This document shows, in pieces, positions 16,801-25,366 of a DNA stretch of 64,000 bases (its first letter is position 1; each line of letters starts with the position of its first letter). The notes under the pieces were generated by a model. That model worked only from the letters and a program-made list of their open reading frames with translations. It made no database searches and had not been told where the DNA came from. Source of the DNA: Halomonas binhaiensis (GTDB lineage Bacteria; Pseudomonadota; Gammaproteobacteria; Pseudomonadales; Halomonadaceae). The stretch is from the NCBI RefSeq assembly GCF_008329985.2, contig NZ_CP038437.2:1736001-1800000 (forward strand). The letters are read 5' to 3'. The position numbers and the translations under genes were made by a program.

Positions 16801-18165
16801 TCAGACGGTTGGGCGTGGTTCGCTGATGGTTGCGTGATGACGCCAGATCCAGACTGCCATCAATAGCGCGGGGATGCCCAGTGCCGAGGCAAGGATGAAG
16901 AAGCTGGAATAGCCCTGGGCTGTGACCACCAGGCCGCCGAAGCCGGACAGGAATTTGCCTGGCAAGGTCATCAAGGATGAGAACAGGGCATATTGGGTCG
17001 CGGTGTATGCCCTGGACGTCAGGCTGGACAGAAAGGCAATGAAGACGGCACTGGCCAGGCCATTGCTCAGGTTGTCGCCAGCGATGGTCAGTACCAACAA
17101 ATGTATCTGGGCGCCGCTGACCGCAAGAAAGGCAAACATCAGATTGGTCAGTACGGTTGCTGCAGCACCTGCTATCAGAATGGGACCAACGCCATAGCGG
17201 GCGACCAGCACGCCGCCAACCAAGCCACCCAGCAGGCTCATGATGACCCCGAATACCTTGGTGACCGTGGCAATGGTTTCCAGTGAGAACCCCAGGTCCA
17301 CGTACAGCGGATAGGCCATGGAAGCCATGGCCAGGTCACTGATGCGGTAGATGGCAATGAAGATAAGCAGCGCGAGGGCCTTGGTACCGTAGCGGCTGAA
17401 AAAGTCGATGAAAGGGCATACCACAGAGCCGATGAGCCAGGCCCCCAAGCGACGTAGCCAGGTGGGCTGGTGGCGGCTGGCGCGCAGGAAGGCGCGCACC
17501 CGGGGTTCTTTGATGAGTCGGCTGGCCAGCGTCTGGCGCTTGGGCTCCGGGCGCAGCAATATGGTGATCATGCCAACCACCATCAAGGCTGCCATGGTCA
17601 GGTAGGCCAGATGCCAGGATTGCTCGGCGGCAATATAGAGCGCGCCGGCTCCTGCCATGATCAGGCCGCCGCGATAGCCGATGATGTACATGGAGGCCAT
17701 GGCGGCCTGGGCCTTCTCCTCGGCGGATTCGATACGAAAGGCGTCCAGGGTGATGTCCTGGGTGGCCGAGCCGAAGGCGACCAGCAGGGCAAAGGCCGCT
17801 ACCAGAGGCAATTGGCCAGCTGGGTCCAGGGTCGATAGCCCAGCAAGTCCTGCCATGATCATGGCCTGGCCTGTCAGCATCCAGCTGCGCCTCTGGCCTA
17901 GCCAACGGGTCAGCAGTGGCAGAGGCAGAGCGTCGACGACAGGAGCCCAGAAGAACTTGATCGAGTACAGCAGTCCAATCCAGGAAAAGAAACCGATCGC
18001 TGCCACTTCCACGCCACTTGAACGTAGCCAGGTAGTGAGTGTCGAAAACACTAGAAGGAAGGGCAGTCCTGCAGAGAAACCCAGAAACAGCATGGCCAGC
18101 ACTGGAGCACGAAGATAGACGGTTAAAGCCTCGAGCCAGCTTTGCTGTGAAGAAGATCCGGGCAT
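16801..18165 (-). CDS. ampG: AmpG-type muropeptide permease (MFS)
   Basis: Inner-membrane importer of anhydro-muropeptides in cell-wall recycling; affects AmpR-dependent beta-lactamase induction where present. 454 residues with about 12 hydrophobic segments, including VLAMLFLGFSAGLPFLLVFS near the N-terminus (the AmpG GFSSGLP-like signature) and LGQRRSWML after TM3. The ATG at 18165 has a perfect AGGAGG 8 nt upstream; upstream in-frame codons to 18348 are not membrane-like. Amide-bond recycling is supported in this window by an AmiD-type amidase at 21718. Confidence 0.88.
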   Translation of the reverse strand: MPGSSSQQSWLEALTVYLRAPVLAMLFLGFSAGLPFLLVFSTLTTWLRSSGVEVAAIGFFSWIGLLYSIKFFWAPVVDALPLPLLTRWLGQRRSWMLTGQAMIMAGLAGLSTLDPAGQLPLVAAFALLVAFGSATQDITLDAFRIESAEEKAQAAMASMYIIGYRGGLIMAGAGALYIAAEQSWHLAYLTMAALMVVGMITILLRPEPKRQTLASRLIKEPRVRAFLRASRHQPTWLRRLGAWLIGSVVCPFIDFFSRYGTKALALLIFIAIYRISDLAMASMAYPLYVDLGFSLETIATVTKVFGVIMSLLGGLVGGVLVARYGVGPILIAGAAATVLTNLMFAFLAVSGAQIHLLVLTIAGDNLSNGLASAVFIAFLSSLTSRAYTATQYALFSSLMTLPGKFLSGFGGLVVTAQGYSSFFILASALGIPALLMAVWIWRHHATISEPRPTV

Positions 18166-18337
18166 GTAGTGGCCTCCTGCCAGGTCATGCGGAGGAAAGC
18201 CCTCCGGACGGATGGTAAAATAGGTGCTTTGCGCAAGCTGTTGAATTGTTACAGAGCCGCGTTGGTGATACCAGCCGTTCCATCGATGCAGTCGAGGAAT
18301 GCTGGAAGTATGGCCACGGGCCGTTATCAGGAATGTT

Positions 18338-18865
18338 ATGAGCCTCACCGATAAAGTGGCTGCCGAACCGCGTTGGTATGTGATTCAGTGCAAGGGTGGA
18401 GAATCCTTCCGTGCCGTGGAGCATCTTGCCAACCAGGGCTATGAACTGTTCCATCCGGTACTTGAGGTGCAGAAGAAGCGCCGCGGGCGCCTGGAGTGGG
18501 TGCAAGAACCGCTGTTTCCCTATTATCTGTTCCTGCGACTTGATCAGGTAGAAAGTAACTGGCGTCCGATCCGCTCTACTCGAGGCGTCCTCAAGATCGT
18601 GACCTTTGGCAAGTCGATGCCGGTACCGGTCAGTGACGACTTCATTGCCTTGCTGCGTGAACATGGCTCGACACGTCCTGAAGATGAGCGCCAGCTCTAT
18701 TTTCGAGCAGGAGAAACGGTGGAGATCAGCGAAGGTCCCTTCAAGGATCTTCAGGCCATTTTCGAGAGCCACAAAGGGGAAGAACGGGCCATTGTGCTGC
18801 TCAACATGCTCCACCGCCAACAGCGTCTTGAAATGCCCGTGACTGCGCTCAAGCGCAGTGACTGA
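18338..18865 (+). CDS. rfaH: RfaH-type transcription antiterminator (NusG paralogue)
   Basis: 175 residues. The NGN domain starts RWYVIQCKGGESFRAVEHLANQGYE and contains FPYYLFLRLD; the C-terminal KOW-like part has GETVEISEGPFKDLQAIFE. RfaH rides elongating RNA polymerase after loading at an ops site and prevents Rho termination in long operons such as surface polysaccharide clusters. The ATG at 18338 follows CAGGAATGTT. It is divergent from ampG and 25 bp ahead of the FKBP gene. It is distinguished from NusG by divergence and by lying outside the secE-nusG-rpl context. Confidence 0.85.
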   Translation: MSLTDKVAAEPRWYVIQCKGGESFRAVEHLANQGYELFHPVLEVQKKRRGRLEWVQEPLFPYYLFLRLDQVESNWRPIRSTRGVLKIVTFGKSMPVPVSDDFIALLREHGSTRPEDERQLYFRAGETVEISEGPFKDLQAIFESHKGEERAIVLLNMLHRQQRLEMPVTALKRSD

Positions 18866-18890
18866 GGCCGAATGTATGACAGGAGGGCCA

Positions 18891-19397
18891 ATGAAGATCT
18901 CCCCCCAGCGAGTCGTGACCTTGCACTATGTACTGACCAATGCGCAGGGTGAAGTGCTGGATGATTCGCGCAAGCGTCAAGAACCGATGGAATACCTGCA
19001 CGGCCATGACAACCTGATGGCTGCCCTGGAGCAGGAATTGGAGGGAAACCAGGCTGGTGCGACATTGAGCGCTACGTTGCCGGCTGAGGATGCCTACGGT
19101 GCGCGCGACGAAGCGCTGGTACGCAAGGTCAGCCGGAGTGCCTTTCCCGTCCCTGAACTCAAGCCTGGCATGTCATTTCAGACCCGCGGCGAGGCTGGCC
19201 CTCAGATCGTGACGGTGCTGGAGGTGAATGACAGCAGCGTACTGATTGACACCAACCACCCATTGGCTGGACAAGCGCTTTCCTATGATCTGGAAGTGCT
19301 GGATGTACGTGAGGCAACGCGAGCAGAGTTGGCGAAAGGCCATCCTCTGCCTCCCGGTACGGAGCATTCACAGGTCGAGGACAAGAAAGTCTTGTGA
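18891..19397 (+). CDS. FKBP-type peptidyl-prolyl isomerase, SlyD-like without His-rich tail
   Basis: 168 residues. The N-terminal FKBP half-domain (VVTLHYVLTNAQGEVLDDS), the LHGHDNLMAALEQELEG motif, the inserted IF chaperone domain with DAYGARDEALVRKV, and NHPLAGQALSYDLEVLDVREAT are typical of SlyD/SlpA. It ends about 20 residues after the fold and lacks the Cys/His metal-binding tail of E. coli SlyD, so metal storage is not expected. The ATG at 18891 follows ACAGGAGG; an earlier in-frame start at 18858 overlaps rfaH and has no good ribosome site. Confidence 0.88.
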   Translation: MKISPQRVVTLHYVLTNAQGEVLDDSRKRQEPMEYLHGHDNLMAALEQELEGNQAGATLSATLPAEDAYGARDEALVRKVSRSAFPVPELKPGMSFQTRGEAGPQIVTVLEVNDSSVLIDTNHPLAGQALSYDLEVLDVREATRAELAKGHPLPPGTEHSQVEDKKVL

Positions 19398-19518
19398 TGA
19401 GAAAAAATCCTGTGATGAGAACGCTCTATGATATCAATTGAGACTTGGGAGCTTTCCTTCTCTTGACCTGGGTCAGCATGTGAGATCTGAGCCGGCGTTA
19501 ACATGTGCTCTATCGAAA

Positions 19519-19628
19519 CGCGGCAATTCATACCCCTCTGCCGCGTGGCCCAAAAGGCCGTTCGACCCTCGTCAGGGGAGGGGGAATACCCCCTTTTTTC
19601 AGCCGATCCTTGGATCGGCTTTTTTTTG
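19519..19628 (+). ncRNA. candidate structured RNA or 3' UTR with four hairpins and tandem terminators
   Basis: In the 366-bp gap between the FKBP gene and proS four hairpins occur in succession on the plus strand: CGCGGCA/TGCCGCG (19519-19525 with 19539-19545), GGCC-CAAAA-GGCC (19547-19559), GGGGG-AATA-CCCCC followed by six T (19580-19599), and GCCGATCC-TT-GGATCGGC followed by eight T (19602-19627). The last two are stacked intrinsic terminators. No convincing promoter is seen immediately upstream, so this may be the 3' UTR of the FKBP transcript rather than a separate small RNA. Confidence 0.45.
19602..19627 (+). terminator. intrinsic terminator after rfaH-FKBP genes
   Basis: Perfect 8-bp GC-rich stem GCCGATCC/GGATCGGC with a 2-nt loop and a run of eight T. 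It directly follows a second terminator-like hairpin with six T. Confidence 0.88.
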
Positions 19629-19704
19629 CGCTCAAAGTTATAGGAAAAGCCCGAAGTGTGGTCAAAACCCAAAAACGTGGGCGGAGAAAGGTAGACGAGC
19701 ACAA

Positions 19705-19737
19705 AAAAGCCTGCGGGACATAGTCCCGCAGGCTTTT
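19705..19737 (-). terminator. proS terminator
   Basis: Perfect 15-bp stem (AAAAGCCTGCGGGAC at 19705-19719, 3-nt loop, complement to 19737). On the minus strand it ends in a T6 run, 27 bp past the proS stop; the symmetry allows action on the plus strand as well. Confidence 0.9.
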
Positions 19738-19763
19738 ATTCAGACATTCATCAGAACCCGGTA

Positions 19764-21485
19764 TCAACGCTTGATGGCATTGCCCAGGAACTCGAGGATG
19801 CTGTTCAGCGGGACCATGGTGGCATCACTGTCACGGCGTCCCTTGTATTCCAGCTCGCCGTTATCGAGGCTGCGGTCTCCCACTACCACACGGTGAGGAA
19901 TACCCATCAGCTCCTGATCGGCAAAGCGTGCGCCGGGGCGCAGGTCGCGATCATCCAGCAGCACGTCGTAGCCTGCTTCAGTCAGGGCGTCGTGAAGACG
20001 CTCTGACTCTTCACGCACACGCTGGGACTTGTGGGCGTTCATCGGCACGATGGCGACCTGGAAAGGTGCCAGGGCATCCGGCCAGATGATGCCGTTGGCA
20101 TCGTGATTCTGTTCGATGGCAGCCGCCACGACACGGGTCACGCCGATGCCGTAGCAACCCATCCAGGGATGGATGGCGCGACCTGAGTCATTGAGCACTG
20201 TGGCGTTCATGGCTTCACTGTACTTGCGACCCAGCTGGAAGACATGGCCCACCTCGATACCGCGCTTGATCGCCAGTACACCCTGACCATCGGGAGAGGG
20301 ATCACCCTCAACCACGTTGCGGATATCGGCAACTCGGGGCAGTGCAGCATCGCGTTCCCAGTTGATGCCGAAATAATGTTTGCCATCGATGTTGGCGCCT
20401 GCGCCGAAATCGCTCATCAGGGCCACGCTGCGATCGATGATGATCGGCATGTCGAGTCCTACTGGACCCAGGGAGCCAGGACCAGCACCCACGATGGCAC
20501 GAATCTCTTCCTCGTTGGCCATGGTCAGAGGTGTCGCCACCTCGGGTTGCTGCTCGGCCTTGATCTCGTTGAGTTCGTGATCGCCACGCACCAGTAATGC
20601 GACCAGACCGCCTTCGGCACCATGTACCATCAAGGTTTTGATGGTCTTCTCGATGGGCAGGCCGTGCTGCTCGACCAAGGTGGCGATGGTCTTGGCGTTG
20701 GGGGTGTCGACCAGGCGCAATTCCTCGCTTGGTGCCGGACGCTCGGGGTTGCTGCCCACAGCTGCAGGCAAGGCCTCGGCCTTCTCCATGTTGGCGGCGT
20801 AATCGGACTCGGTAGAGAAGACGATGTCATCCTCGCCGGATTGCGCCAGCACGTGGAACTCATGGGAACCTGTACCACCGATGGAGCCGTTGTCCGCGAT
20901 GACCGGACGGAAATCCAACCCAAGGCGAGTGAAGATGCGTGTATAGGCATCGTACATCTTCTGGTAGGTGTCCTTGAGTGATTCCTCGTCGACATGGAAG
21001 GAATAGGCATCCTTCATGATGAACTCGCGAGAGCGCATCACACCGAAGCGCGGGCGGATCTCGTCGCGGAACTTGGTCTGGACCTGATAGAAGTTGACCG
21101 GCAGTTGCTTGTAGCTGGAGATTTCCCTGCGCACCAGGTCGGTGATCACTTCCTCATGCGTAGGGCCAACACAATAATCACGCTGGTGACGGTCAATCAG
21201 GCGCAGTAGTTCTGGGCCATACTGCTCCCAGCGGCCGGATTCCTGCCACAGTTCCGCAGGTTGTACGGATGGCATCAGCACTTCCTGGGCTCCGGCCCGG
21301 TCCATCTCTTCGCGAATGATGCGCTCGACTTTGCGCAGGGTCTTGAGGCCCAGCGGCAACCAGGTATAGAGCCCGGATGTCAGGCGGCGAATCATGCCTG
21401 CGCGCAGCATCAGCTGATGGCTGATGACTTCAGCGTCGGCAGGGGTTTCCTTCATGGTGGCGATGAGTAGCTCGGTGGCGCGCAT
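19764..21485 (-). CDS. proS: Prolyl-tRNA synthetase (bacterial type with INS editing domain)
   Basis: Class II aminoacyl-tRNA synthetase, 573 residues (E. coli 572). It begins [20 protein letters not shown], with motif 2 ([20 protein letters not shown]), the INS editing insertion (about 225-405, including [12 protein letters not shown]), motif 3 ([16 protein letters not shown]), and the anticodon-binding domain. The ATG at 21485 is the family start; the frame is open upstream to 21575. It is a single-gene unit with its own terminator. Confidence 0.97.
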   Translation of the reverse strand: MRATELLIATMKETPADAEVISHQLMLRAGMIRRLTSGLYTWLPLGLKTLRKVERIIREEMDRAGAQEVLMPSVQPAELWQESGRWEQYGPELLRLIDRHQRDYCVGPTHEEVITDLVRREISSYKQLPVNFYQVQTKFRDEIRPRFGVMRSREFIMKDAYSFHVDEESLKDTYQKMYDAYTRIFTRLGLDFRPVIADNGSIGGTGSHEFHVLAQSGEDDIVFSTESDYAANMEKAEALPAAVGSNPERPAPSEELRLVDTPNAKTIATLVEQHGLPIEKTIKTLMVHGAEGGLVALLVRGDHELNEIKAEQQPEVATPLTMANEEEIRAIVGAGPGSLGPVGLDMPIIIDRSVALMSDFGAGANIDGKHYFGINWERDAALPRVADIRNVVEGDPSPDGQGVLAIKRGIEVGHVFQLGRKYSEAMNATVLNDSGRAIHPWMGCYGIGVTRVVAAAIEQNHDANGIIWPDALAPFQVAIVPMNAHKSQRVREESERLHDALTEAGYDVLLDDRDLRPGARFADQELMGIPHRVVVGDRSLDNGELEYKGRRDSDATMVPLNSILEFLGNAIKR

Positions 21486-21717
21486 GGGTCCGCGGATTCC
21501 TTCAAAGCGAGATAACTGGGTTGCCGCTTGATCCCCGGGGAGGCGTATGTCCGGAGACTTTCGGCAAAGTGACAAGCATTGTACGGCTAACCCGGTATCG
21601 CAGCAAAAGGGAAGCGTTCATACGGCCTGTGCATGGCACGGCTGGGAGAGTCTGGAGATCAACCGCTGGGAGATTAACCGCAGGGAGAAGAGATCTGCTG
21701 GAAAAGGCGGCTTGGCA

Positions 21718-22710
21718 TCAGCTATCGAGTTCCTGCCAGGCGTCATCTTGGTAACGCTCCAGCAAGGCCCAGAGAATGGCGCTGGTTTCGGCATCGGGCA
21801 GGCCGCGGTAGTCCGTGGGGCGAAAGTGCATCTGGAAGGCCCGTAGTGTGGCGCGGGTGGTATCGTCCAGTTCGCCGCTGATGTCGAGTGTATAGCCCCA
21901 GGCAACCAATGCTCGTTGCAGCGTGGCGAGGTCAATCGGTGCTGCTGTAAAGCGGGCTCGGTAGTGGTCTACCCGCTCCGGCTCGGGCCAGGCGCCAATG
22001 CCGGCGTCGTGAAGGCGTTTCCAGGGAAAGGCGGGACCTGGATCGAGCTTGCGTTCGGGAGCGATATCCGAATGAGCCAGAACGTGTTGCGGAGGAATAT
22101 GGTGGCGTTTGATGATATCCCGAGACAGTGCGATCAGGGCATCGATCTGTTTATCGGGATAGGGCATCCATTCAAGTCCGGGGGGAGTGGTATCGGGAGC
22201 ATGGCTGCCCACCCAGGGGTGGTTTGGGCCAGTGTTGACGATCTCGATGCCGATGGAGGTGTCGTTGAGCCTGCTGCGTTGGCCCCATCGGCTGTCGCCG
22301 GCATGCCAGGCGCGGCGAGATTCATCGACCAGTTGCAGGATGACGGGCTGGTCCTGCAGGTGTCGCGTCGGCAACGTCACGAGATAGTGACTGCTGACAT
22401 GGGGGCCGGTGAGAATGCGCAGGGAGTCGGCCTGGTTCTCATCGGTGTAATGCAGCACCAGAAAATGGATCCTGCTGCTGTGTCCCTGGGCGGGATGACG
22501 ATGATCGACGATATAGCCATCTCGTTGTTCTACTGCTGGCCTCGCCTTGTCGTGAAACTCATGCGGTACCTTGTTCCGGGCGCAGCCAGCAAGCAACAGG
22601 GCAAGTGATAGTACGGCAAGCAATAGTATGGCGCCATGTACAAGAGTTTTTTGGAGCACAGACGTTTTTTGGAGCACAAGTGCTTTATGGGGTGATGTTC
22701 CTGAGGTCAT
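21718..22710 (-). CDS. amiD: AmiD-type lipoprotein N-acetylmuramoyl-L-alanine amidase
   Basis: 330 residues. A lipoprotein signal ends in the lipobox LLLAGC (Cys about 43). The amidase_2 domain has zinc ligands in FLVLHYTDE, HVLAHSDIAPERKLDPGPAF, and a conserved Glu in SIGIEIVN. A C-terminal peptidoglycan-binding helical bundle follows (about 250-320, LATLQRALVAWGYTLD...TRATLRAFQMHFRP). It should cleave stem peptides from murein and anhydromuropeptides in the periplasm. The start overlaps the DUF3307 stop by 4 nt. The N-terminus carries a duplicated VLQKT encoded by an 18-bp repeat around 22646-22680. Confidence 0.9.
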   Translation of the reverse strand: MTSGTSPHKALVLQKTSVLQKTLVHGAILLLAVLSLALLLAGCARNKVPHEFHDKARPAVEQRDGYIVDHRHPAQGHSSRIHFLVLHYTDENQADSLRILTGPHVSSHYLVTLPTRHLQDQPVILQLVDESRRAWHAGDSRWGQRSRLNDTSIGIEIVNTGPNHPWVGSHAPDTTPPGLEWMPYPDKQIDALIALSRDIIKRHHIPPQHVLAHSDIAPERKLDPGPAFPWKRLHDAGIGAWPEPERVDHYRARFTAAPIDLATLQRALVAWGYTLDISGELDDTTRATLRAFQMHFRPTDYRGLPDAETSAILWALLERYQDDAWQELDS

Positions 22711-23456
22711 AGCAAGGTCCTGACCAGAAGCCCCAGGATGAGTGTACTGGAGACACTGATAAGAGTGCCGAGAAGGACATATTCGGTCAGCTTGCGGTCT
22801 CGCTGCTCCTTGAGGTCGCCATAGCGCAGCACCGATTTGGCTGCGATAACGATGCTGGCGGCCATCAACTGGTCGAACAAGGTCAGCGTCAGCAGCAGCA
22901 GGCGTTCGAAAATGCCGATGCGGGCACCGGCTCGGCTCAAGGTGCCAGGGGCATCCAACTGGTCAGCCAGTGGTTTCATGATCATGGCGATGACGACCGA
23001 CATGGGGCGAGTCACGATCAGGTAGGCTGCGATCAGGCCCAGCGCCTTGGGCGATGTCAGCTGGGTGAAGGCGGATTCGAGAGGAGCAAGGCTACCGCTG
23101 GCCATCAGCCAGAGAGCCAGGATGATGCTCAGGTGCAGGGTCTGATCGAGCAGGAACAGGGCCAGAGGATGTCGTGGGTAGCGTTGCTCCAGGCTTACCT
23201 TGCCGAGATCGATCAACCAATGGCTGGCACCCAGTATCAGTGCCATCAACAGCAGCATGCCGCCTAGTGACGTGGCCGTGATCGACATGGCCAGCAGGGC
23301 CAGAAGTGTATGCAGCAGCGCATGCTGCGCCAGGCGCCGGGAACGCATGCCGTGTTCGCGACGATCATGGATCCAGGCAGTCGGCTGGAGGATAAAGTCA
23401 CCGACCAGGTGCGCGATCAGCAGGGCAAGCGGCAGGCTGGCATCCAGATCTGTCAT
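22707..23456 (-). CDS. DUF3307 family integral membrane protein
   Basis: 249 residues with about six or seven hydrophobic segments. The N-terminus LLIAHLVGDFILQPTAWIHDRR is the family signature (HxxGDFxLQ), and GASHWLIDLGKVSLEQRYP carries the conserved His and Asp. No catalytic role is established. It is coupled by 4-nt overlaps to satD upstream and amiD downstream, and satD-DUF3307 is a recurring bacterial pair, which suggests that the two act together at the membrane. Confidence 0.85.
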   Translation of the reverse strand: MTDLDASLPLALLIAHLVGDFILQPTAWIHDRREHGMRSRRLAQHALLHTLLALLAMSITATSLGGMLLLMALILGASHWLIDLGKVSLEQRYPRHPLALFLLDQTLHLSIILALWLMASGSLAPLESAFTQLTSPKALGLIAAYLIVTRPMSVVIAMIMKPLADQLDAPGTLSRAGARIGIFERLLLLTLTLFDQLMAASIVIAAKSVLRYGDLKEQRDRKLTEYVLLGTLISVSSTLILGLLVRTLL

Positions 23457-24133
23457 GCGTTCGACTCCGAGCCGGTGAAAGGCAGGTGGCGGAAGTGATT
23501 CAGAGTAGCATCAAGCAATTCCCAGCGGGCAACCTGCAGGCGCTTGTGTACGCTAGGCTGGCGGATCCCCAAGGCTTCGGCGAGCTGTCGCTGAGTGATG
23601 TTCTCTATCGCGAGTTTCATGGCCACGACTTCGGCCGATGCGGGCGACCAGCCATCGATCATCTCATCCACATAGTGGATCAGGAGTGCATCGGCGGCCT
23701 GCAGTCGAGCGCCGTTGCCCGAAGGGTTCGGCGGCATTTCGCTGAACGCATGGACGAGATGTCGCTGATCCTGGGACAGCATATCCAGAGCCTGTCCGGA
23801 GGTGACAAAAGGGGCATCGTCGGCATCGGTCAAGGAGCTTGACGGTGTCCAGCTCGAGGGACCTACGGCGATGCTGAGACGTGCATCCCAGCGCTGGCCC
23901 TTGGGGCTGGCGGCAATCAGCTCGGCGCGTAGCATCACGGCAGCGTCGAGAGCGTTGCTGGTCATGCGCATGGCGAGTTGAAAGCCATCTCCGCGAAAGC
24001 GTGCGTGGGCGCCCTCGAAATGGCTTGCCAGTCCATCGAGGGTGTTGTCCAGGTGGCGATAGATTGCCTCGCGATCGGTTCGGCGCGAGGCAATCAGGTC
24101 ACCCGTGATGACAGCAACGGCAGATGTTGCCAT
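23453..24133 (-). CDS. SatD family protein with C-terminal helix-turn-helix
   Basis: About 226 residues. The N-terminal half (AVITGDLIASRRTDR..., ARFRGDGFQLAM) resembles a nucleotide-cyclase-like fold seen in SatD proteins. The C-terminus has a sigma-region-4-like HTH (ITQRQLAEALGIRQPSVHKRLQVARWELLDATL). ATG 24133 is preferred; a TTG at 24139 is in frame and AGGAG lies at 24144-24148. It is the first gene of satD-DUF3307-amiD. Two identical-format palindromes cover its promoter, making this HTH protein the obvious candidate autoregulator. The biochemical function is unknown. Confidence 0.82.
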   Translation of the reverse strand: MATSAVAVITGDLIASRRTDREAIYRHLDNTLDGLASHFEGAHARFRGDGFQLAMRMTSNALDAAVMLRAELIAASPKGQRWDARLSIAVGPSSWTPSSSLTDADDAPFVTSGQALDMLSQDQRHLVHAFSEMPPNPSGNGARLQAADALLIHYVDEMIDGWSPASAEVVAMKLAIENITQRQLAEALGIRQPSVHKRLQVARWELLDATLNHFRHLPFTGSESNA

Positions 24134-24167
24134 GAGCAAGCAACTCCTGAGCCTGTGGATGACATTA

Positions 24168-24217
24168 ACTATAGCCCCTTGAGGCTATATTTCAAATTTA
24201 TAGCCTTTATGGGCTAT
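24168..24217 (-). promoter_or_regulatory. satD promoter with two palindromic operators
   Basis: On the minus strand -35 TTGAAA (24195-24190), a 16-bp spacer and -10 TATAGT (24173-24168) form a good sigma-70 promoter. Operator 1 is TATAGCC-N6-GGCTATA (24170-24189), filling the spacer and entering the -10. Operator 2 is TATAGCC-N6-GGCTAT (24199-24217), just upstream of the -35, with centres 29 bp apart. Same arms and same spacing in both. Binding would occlude the polymerase. Operator 2 overlaps the stop codon of the preceding gene. Confidence 0.75.
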
Positions 24218-25133
24218 TTTTCCCTTGGCTGGTAGCAGAGCTGCCCGACACAGAATCTTCCCGATAGGCACTGATCAGCGTGGAGGGGTCATGCTCGCCA
24301 TGGCCTTTGGCGACATGGTTGCGCATGATCTGGGCGGCCAGGCCGGTCATGGGCGTGGCTGAAACCTCGCGATGGCTTTGAGCGACTGCCATGTCGAGGT
24401 CCTTGAGCAAAGTGCGCAGATGCCATTTGGGATCCGCAAAGTCCCGGGTGGCCATGCGTGGGGCCAGCATCCTGAAGGGGGTGGAGTCGGCAAACCCTCC
24501 TGCCAGGGCCTCGCTCAGCCGGGTGGCGTCCACACCACTGGCCTCGGCCAGGGCAACCACTTCAGCAATGACTGCAGCTGCACAGCCGACAATCATCTGG
24601 TTGCACACCTTGGTGGCCTGTCCCGCACCTACATCCCCCATGTGCGTGATGCGTGCCGCCAGTGGTGCGAGGATAGGGCGAGCGACTTCCACGTCCGCAG
24701 CTTCACCTCCACACATGATGGCCAGGGTACCCGCTTCGGCACCCGCGACGCCGCCGGATACCGGTGAATCGACCCAGGAGACACCAGTACGGGCCTTCAA
24801 TTCGGCAGCCATGTCCCGAGTGGCGGCTGGGTCGGAGCTCGACAGGTCGATCACGAGCAGGCCTTCTCGGGCGCTTTCCATGATGCCTCCAGGCCCCATG
24901 ACCACTTCGCGCACAACATCCGTGTTGGCCAGGCACAGTAGTACCACGTCGACGTTCTCGACCAGTTCCGCGATGCTGCGGGCAACACTGGCATGGGCCT
25001 CCCTGGCCACCTGTTCGGCCTTGTCTCTCGAGCGGTTCCATACCACCAACTCGAAGCCAGCTTGTGCCAGGCGGCGTGTCATGGGGTCGCCCATCAGGCC
25101 GATGCCGAGAAAACCGAGACGGGGTTGAGACAT
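24207..25133 (-). CDS. NAD(P)-dependent 3-hydroxyisobutyrate dehydrogenase-like oxidoreductase
   Basis: 308 residues. The N-terminal Rossmann motif LGFLGIGLMGDPMTRRLA is followed by DSPVSGGVAGAEAGTLAIMCGG (substrate loop), GAGQATKVCNQMIVG (catalytic Lys about 169), and a C-terminal helical domain ending in KDLDMAVAQSHREVSATPMTGLA. The beta-hydroxyacid dehydrogenase family includes tartronate semialdehyde reductase (GarR) and 3-hydroxyisobutyrate dehydrogenase; the substrate cannot be set from sequence. ATG 25133 is chosen over a TTG at 25139. It is divergent from the amidase gene across a 400-bp region carrying tandem repeats. Confidence 0.85.
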   Translation of the reverse strand: MSQPRLGFLGIGLMGDPMTRRLAQAGFELVVWNRSRDKAEQVAREAHASVARSIAELVENVDVVLLCLANTDVVREVVMGPGGIMESAREGLLVIDLSSSDPAATRDMAAELKARTGVSWVDSPVSGGVAGAEAGTLAIMCGGEAADVEVARPILAPLAARITHMGDVGAGQATKVCNQMIVGCAAAVIAEVVALAEASGVDATRLSEALAGGFADSTPFRMLAPRMATRDFADPKWHLRTLLKDLDMAVAQSHREVSATPMTGLAAQIMRNHVAKGHGEHDPSTLISAYREDSVSGSSATSQGKNSP

Positions 25134-25153
25134 GGGCAAGTGTCCTCCTGTTG

Positions 25154-25223
25154 TTATGTATGCTCTGTTATGTATGGACTGCTATGTACGGACTGTTATG
25201 TACGAACAGTTATATGTGATCTG
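25154..25223. repeat. 5 x 14-bp tandem repeat in a divergent promoter region
   Basis: Five contiguous 14-bp units of consensus YTATGTAYGGACTG at 25154, 25168, 25182, 25196 and 25210. The array begins 20 bp upstream of the dehydrogenase start and lies in the 402-bp gap to the amidase. Units 1-4 are close; unit 5 is diverged. There are no spacers, so it is not CRISPR. Possible roles are multiple regulator sites or a slippage-prone array. Apart from this array and the palindrome at 25347 nothing else is evident in the gap. Confidence 0.85.
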
Positions 25224-25346
25224 TTGGGTGCGCTAGATTGTGCGTCATGGCGATGTAATGGAAATGTTTTCCGTTGTTTTTATCACAATATGGCAAAGCC
25301 TCGTAGTTTCCTTATTCCGGATAAACAATGCATCCACCAGCACCTT

Positions 25347-25366
25347 CCTGGAAGCCTGGTTCCAGG
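25347..25366 (+). promoter_or_regulatory. candidate IclR-type operator upstream of the amidase
   Basis: A perfect inverted repeat CCTGGAA-N6-TTCCAGG. Its core TGGAA-N6-TTCCA resembles the operators of E. coli IclR and relatives (TGGAA/TTCCA half-sites; spacing 5 there, 6 here). It is 170 bp upstream of the amidase, whose other neighbour is an IclR-type regulator. A second overlapping pair GGTTCC...GGAACC (25358-25375) follows. Confidence 0.5.

Noticed and set aside
24198..24222. Hairpin TATAGCC...GGCTAT followed by TTTTT read as a plus-strand terminator
   Set aside because: No plus-strand gene lies upstream, and an identical palindrome without a T run lies 29 bp away over the satD promoter, so an operator explains both better.
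25154..25223. CRISPR array
   Set aside because: The 14-bp units are contiguous with no spacers, and no cas genes are present; it is a simple tandem repeat.
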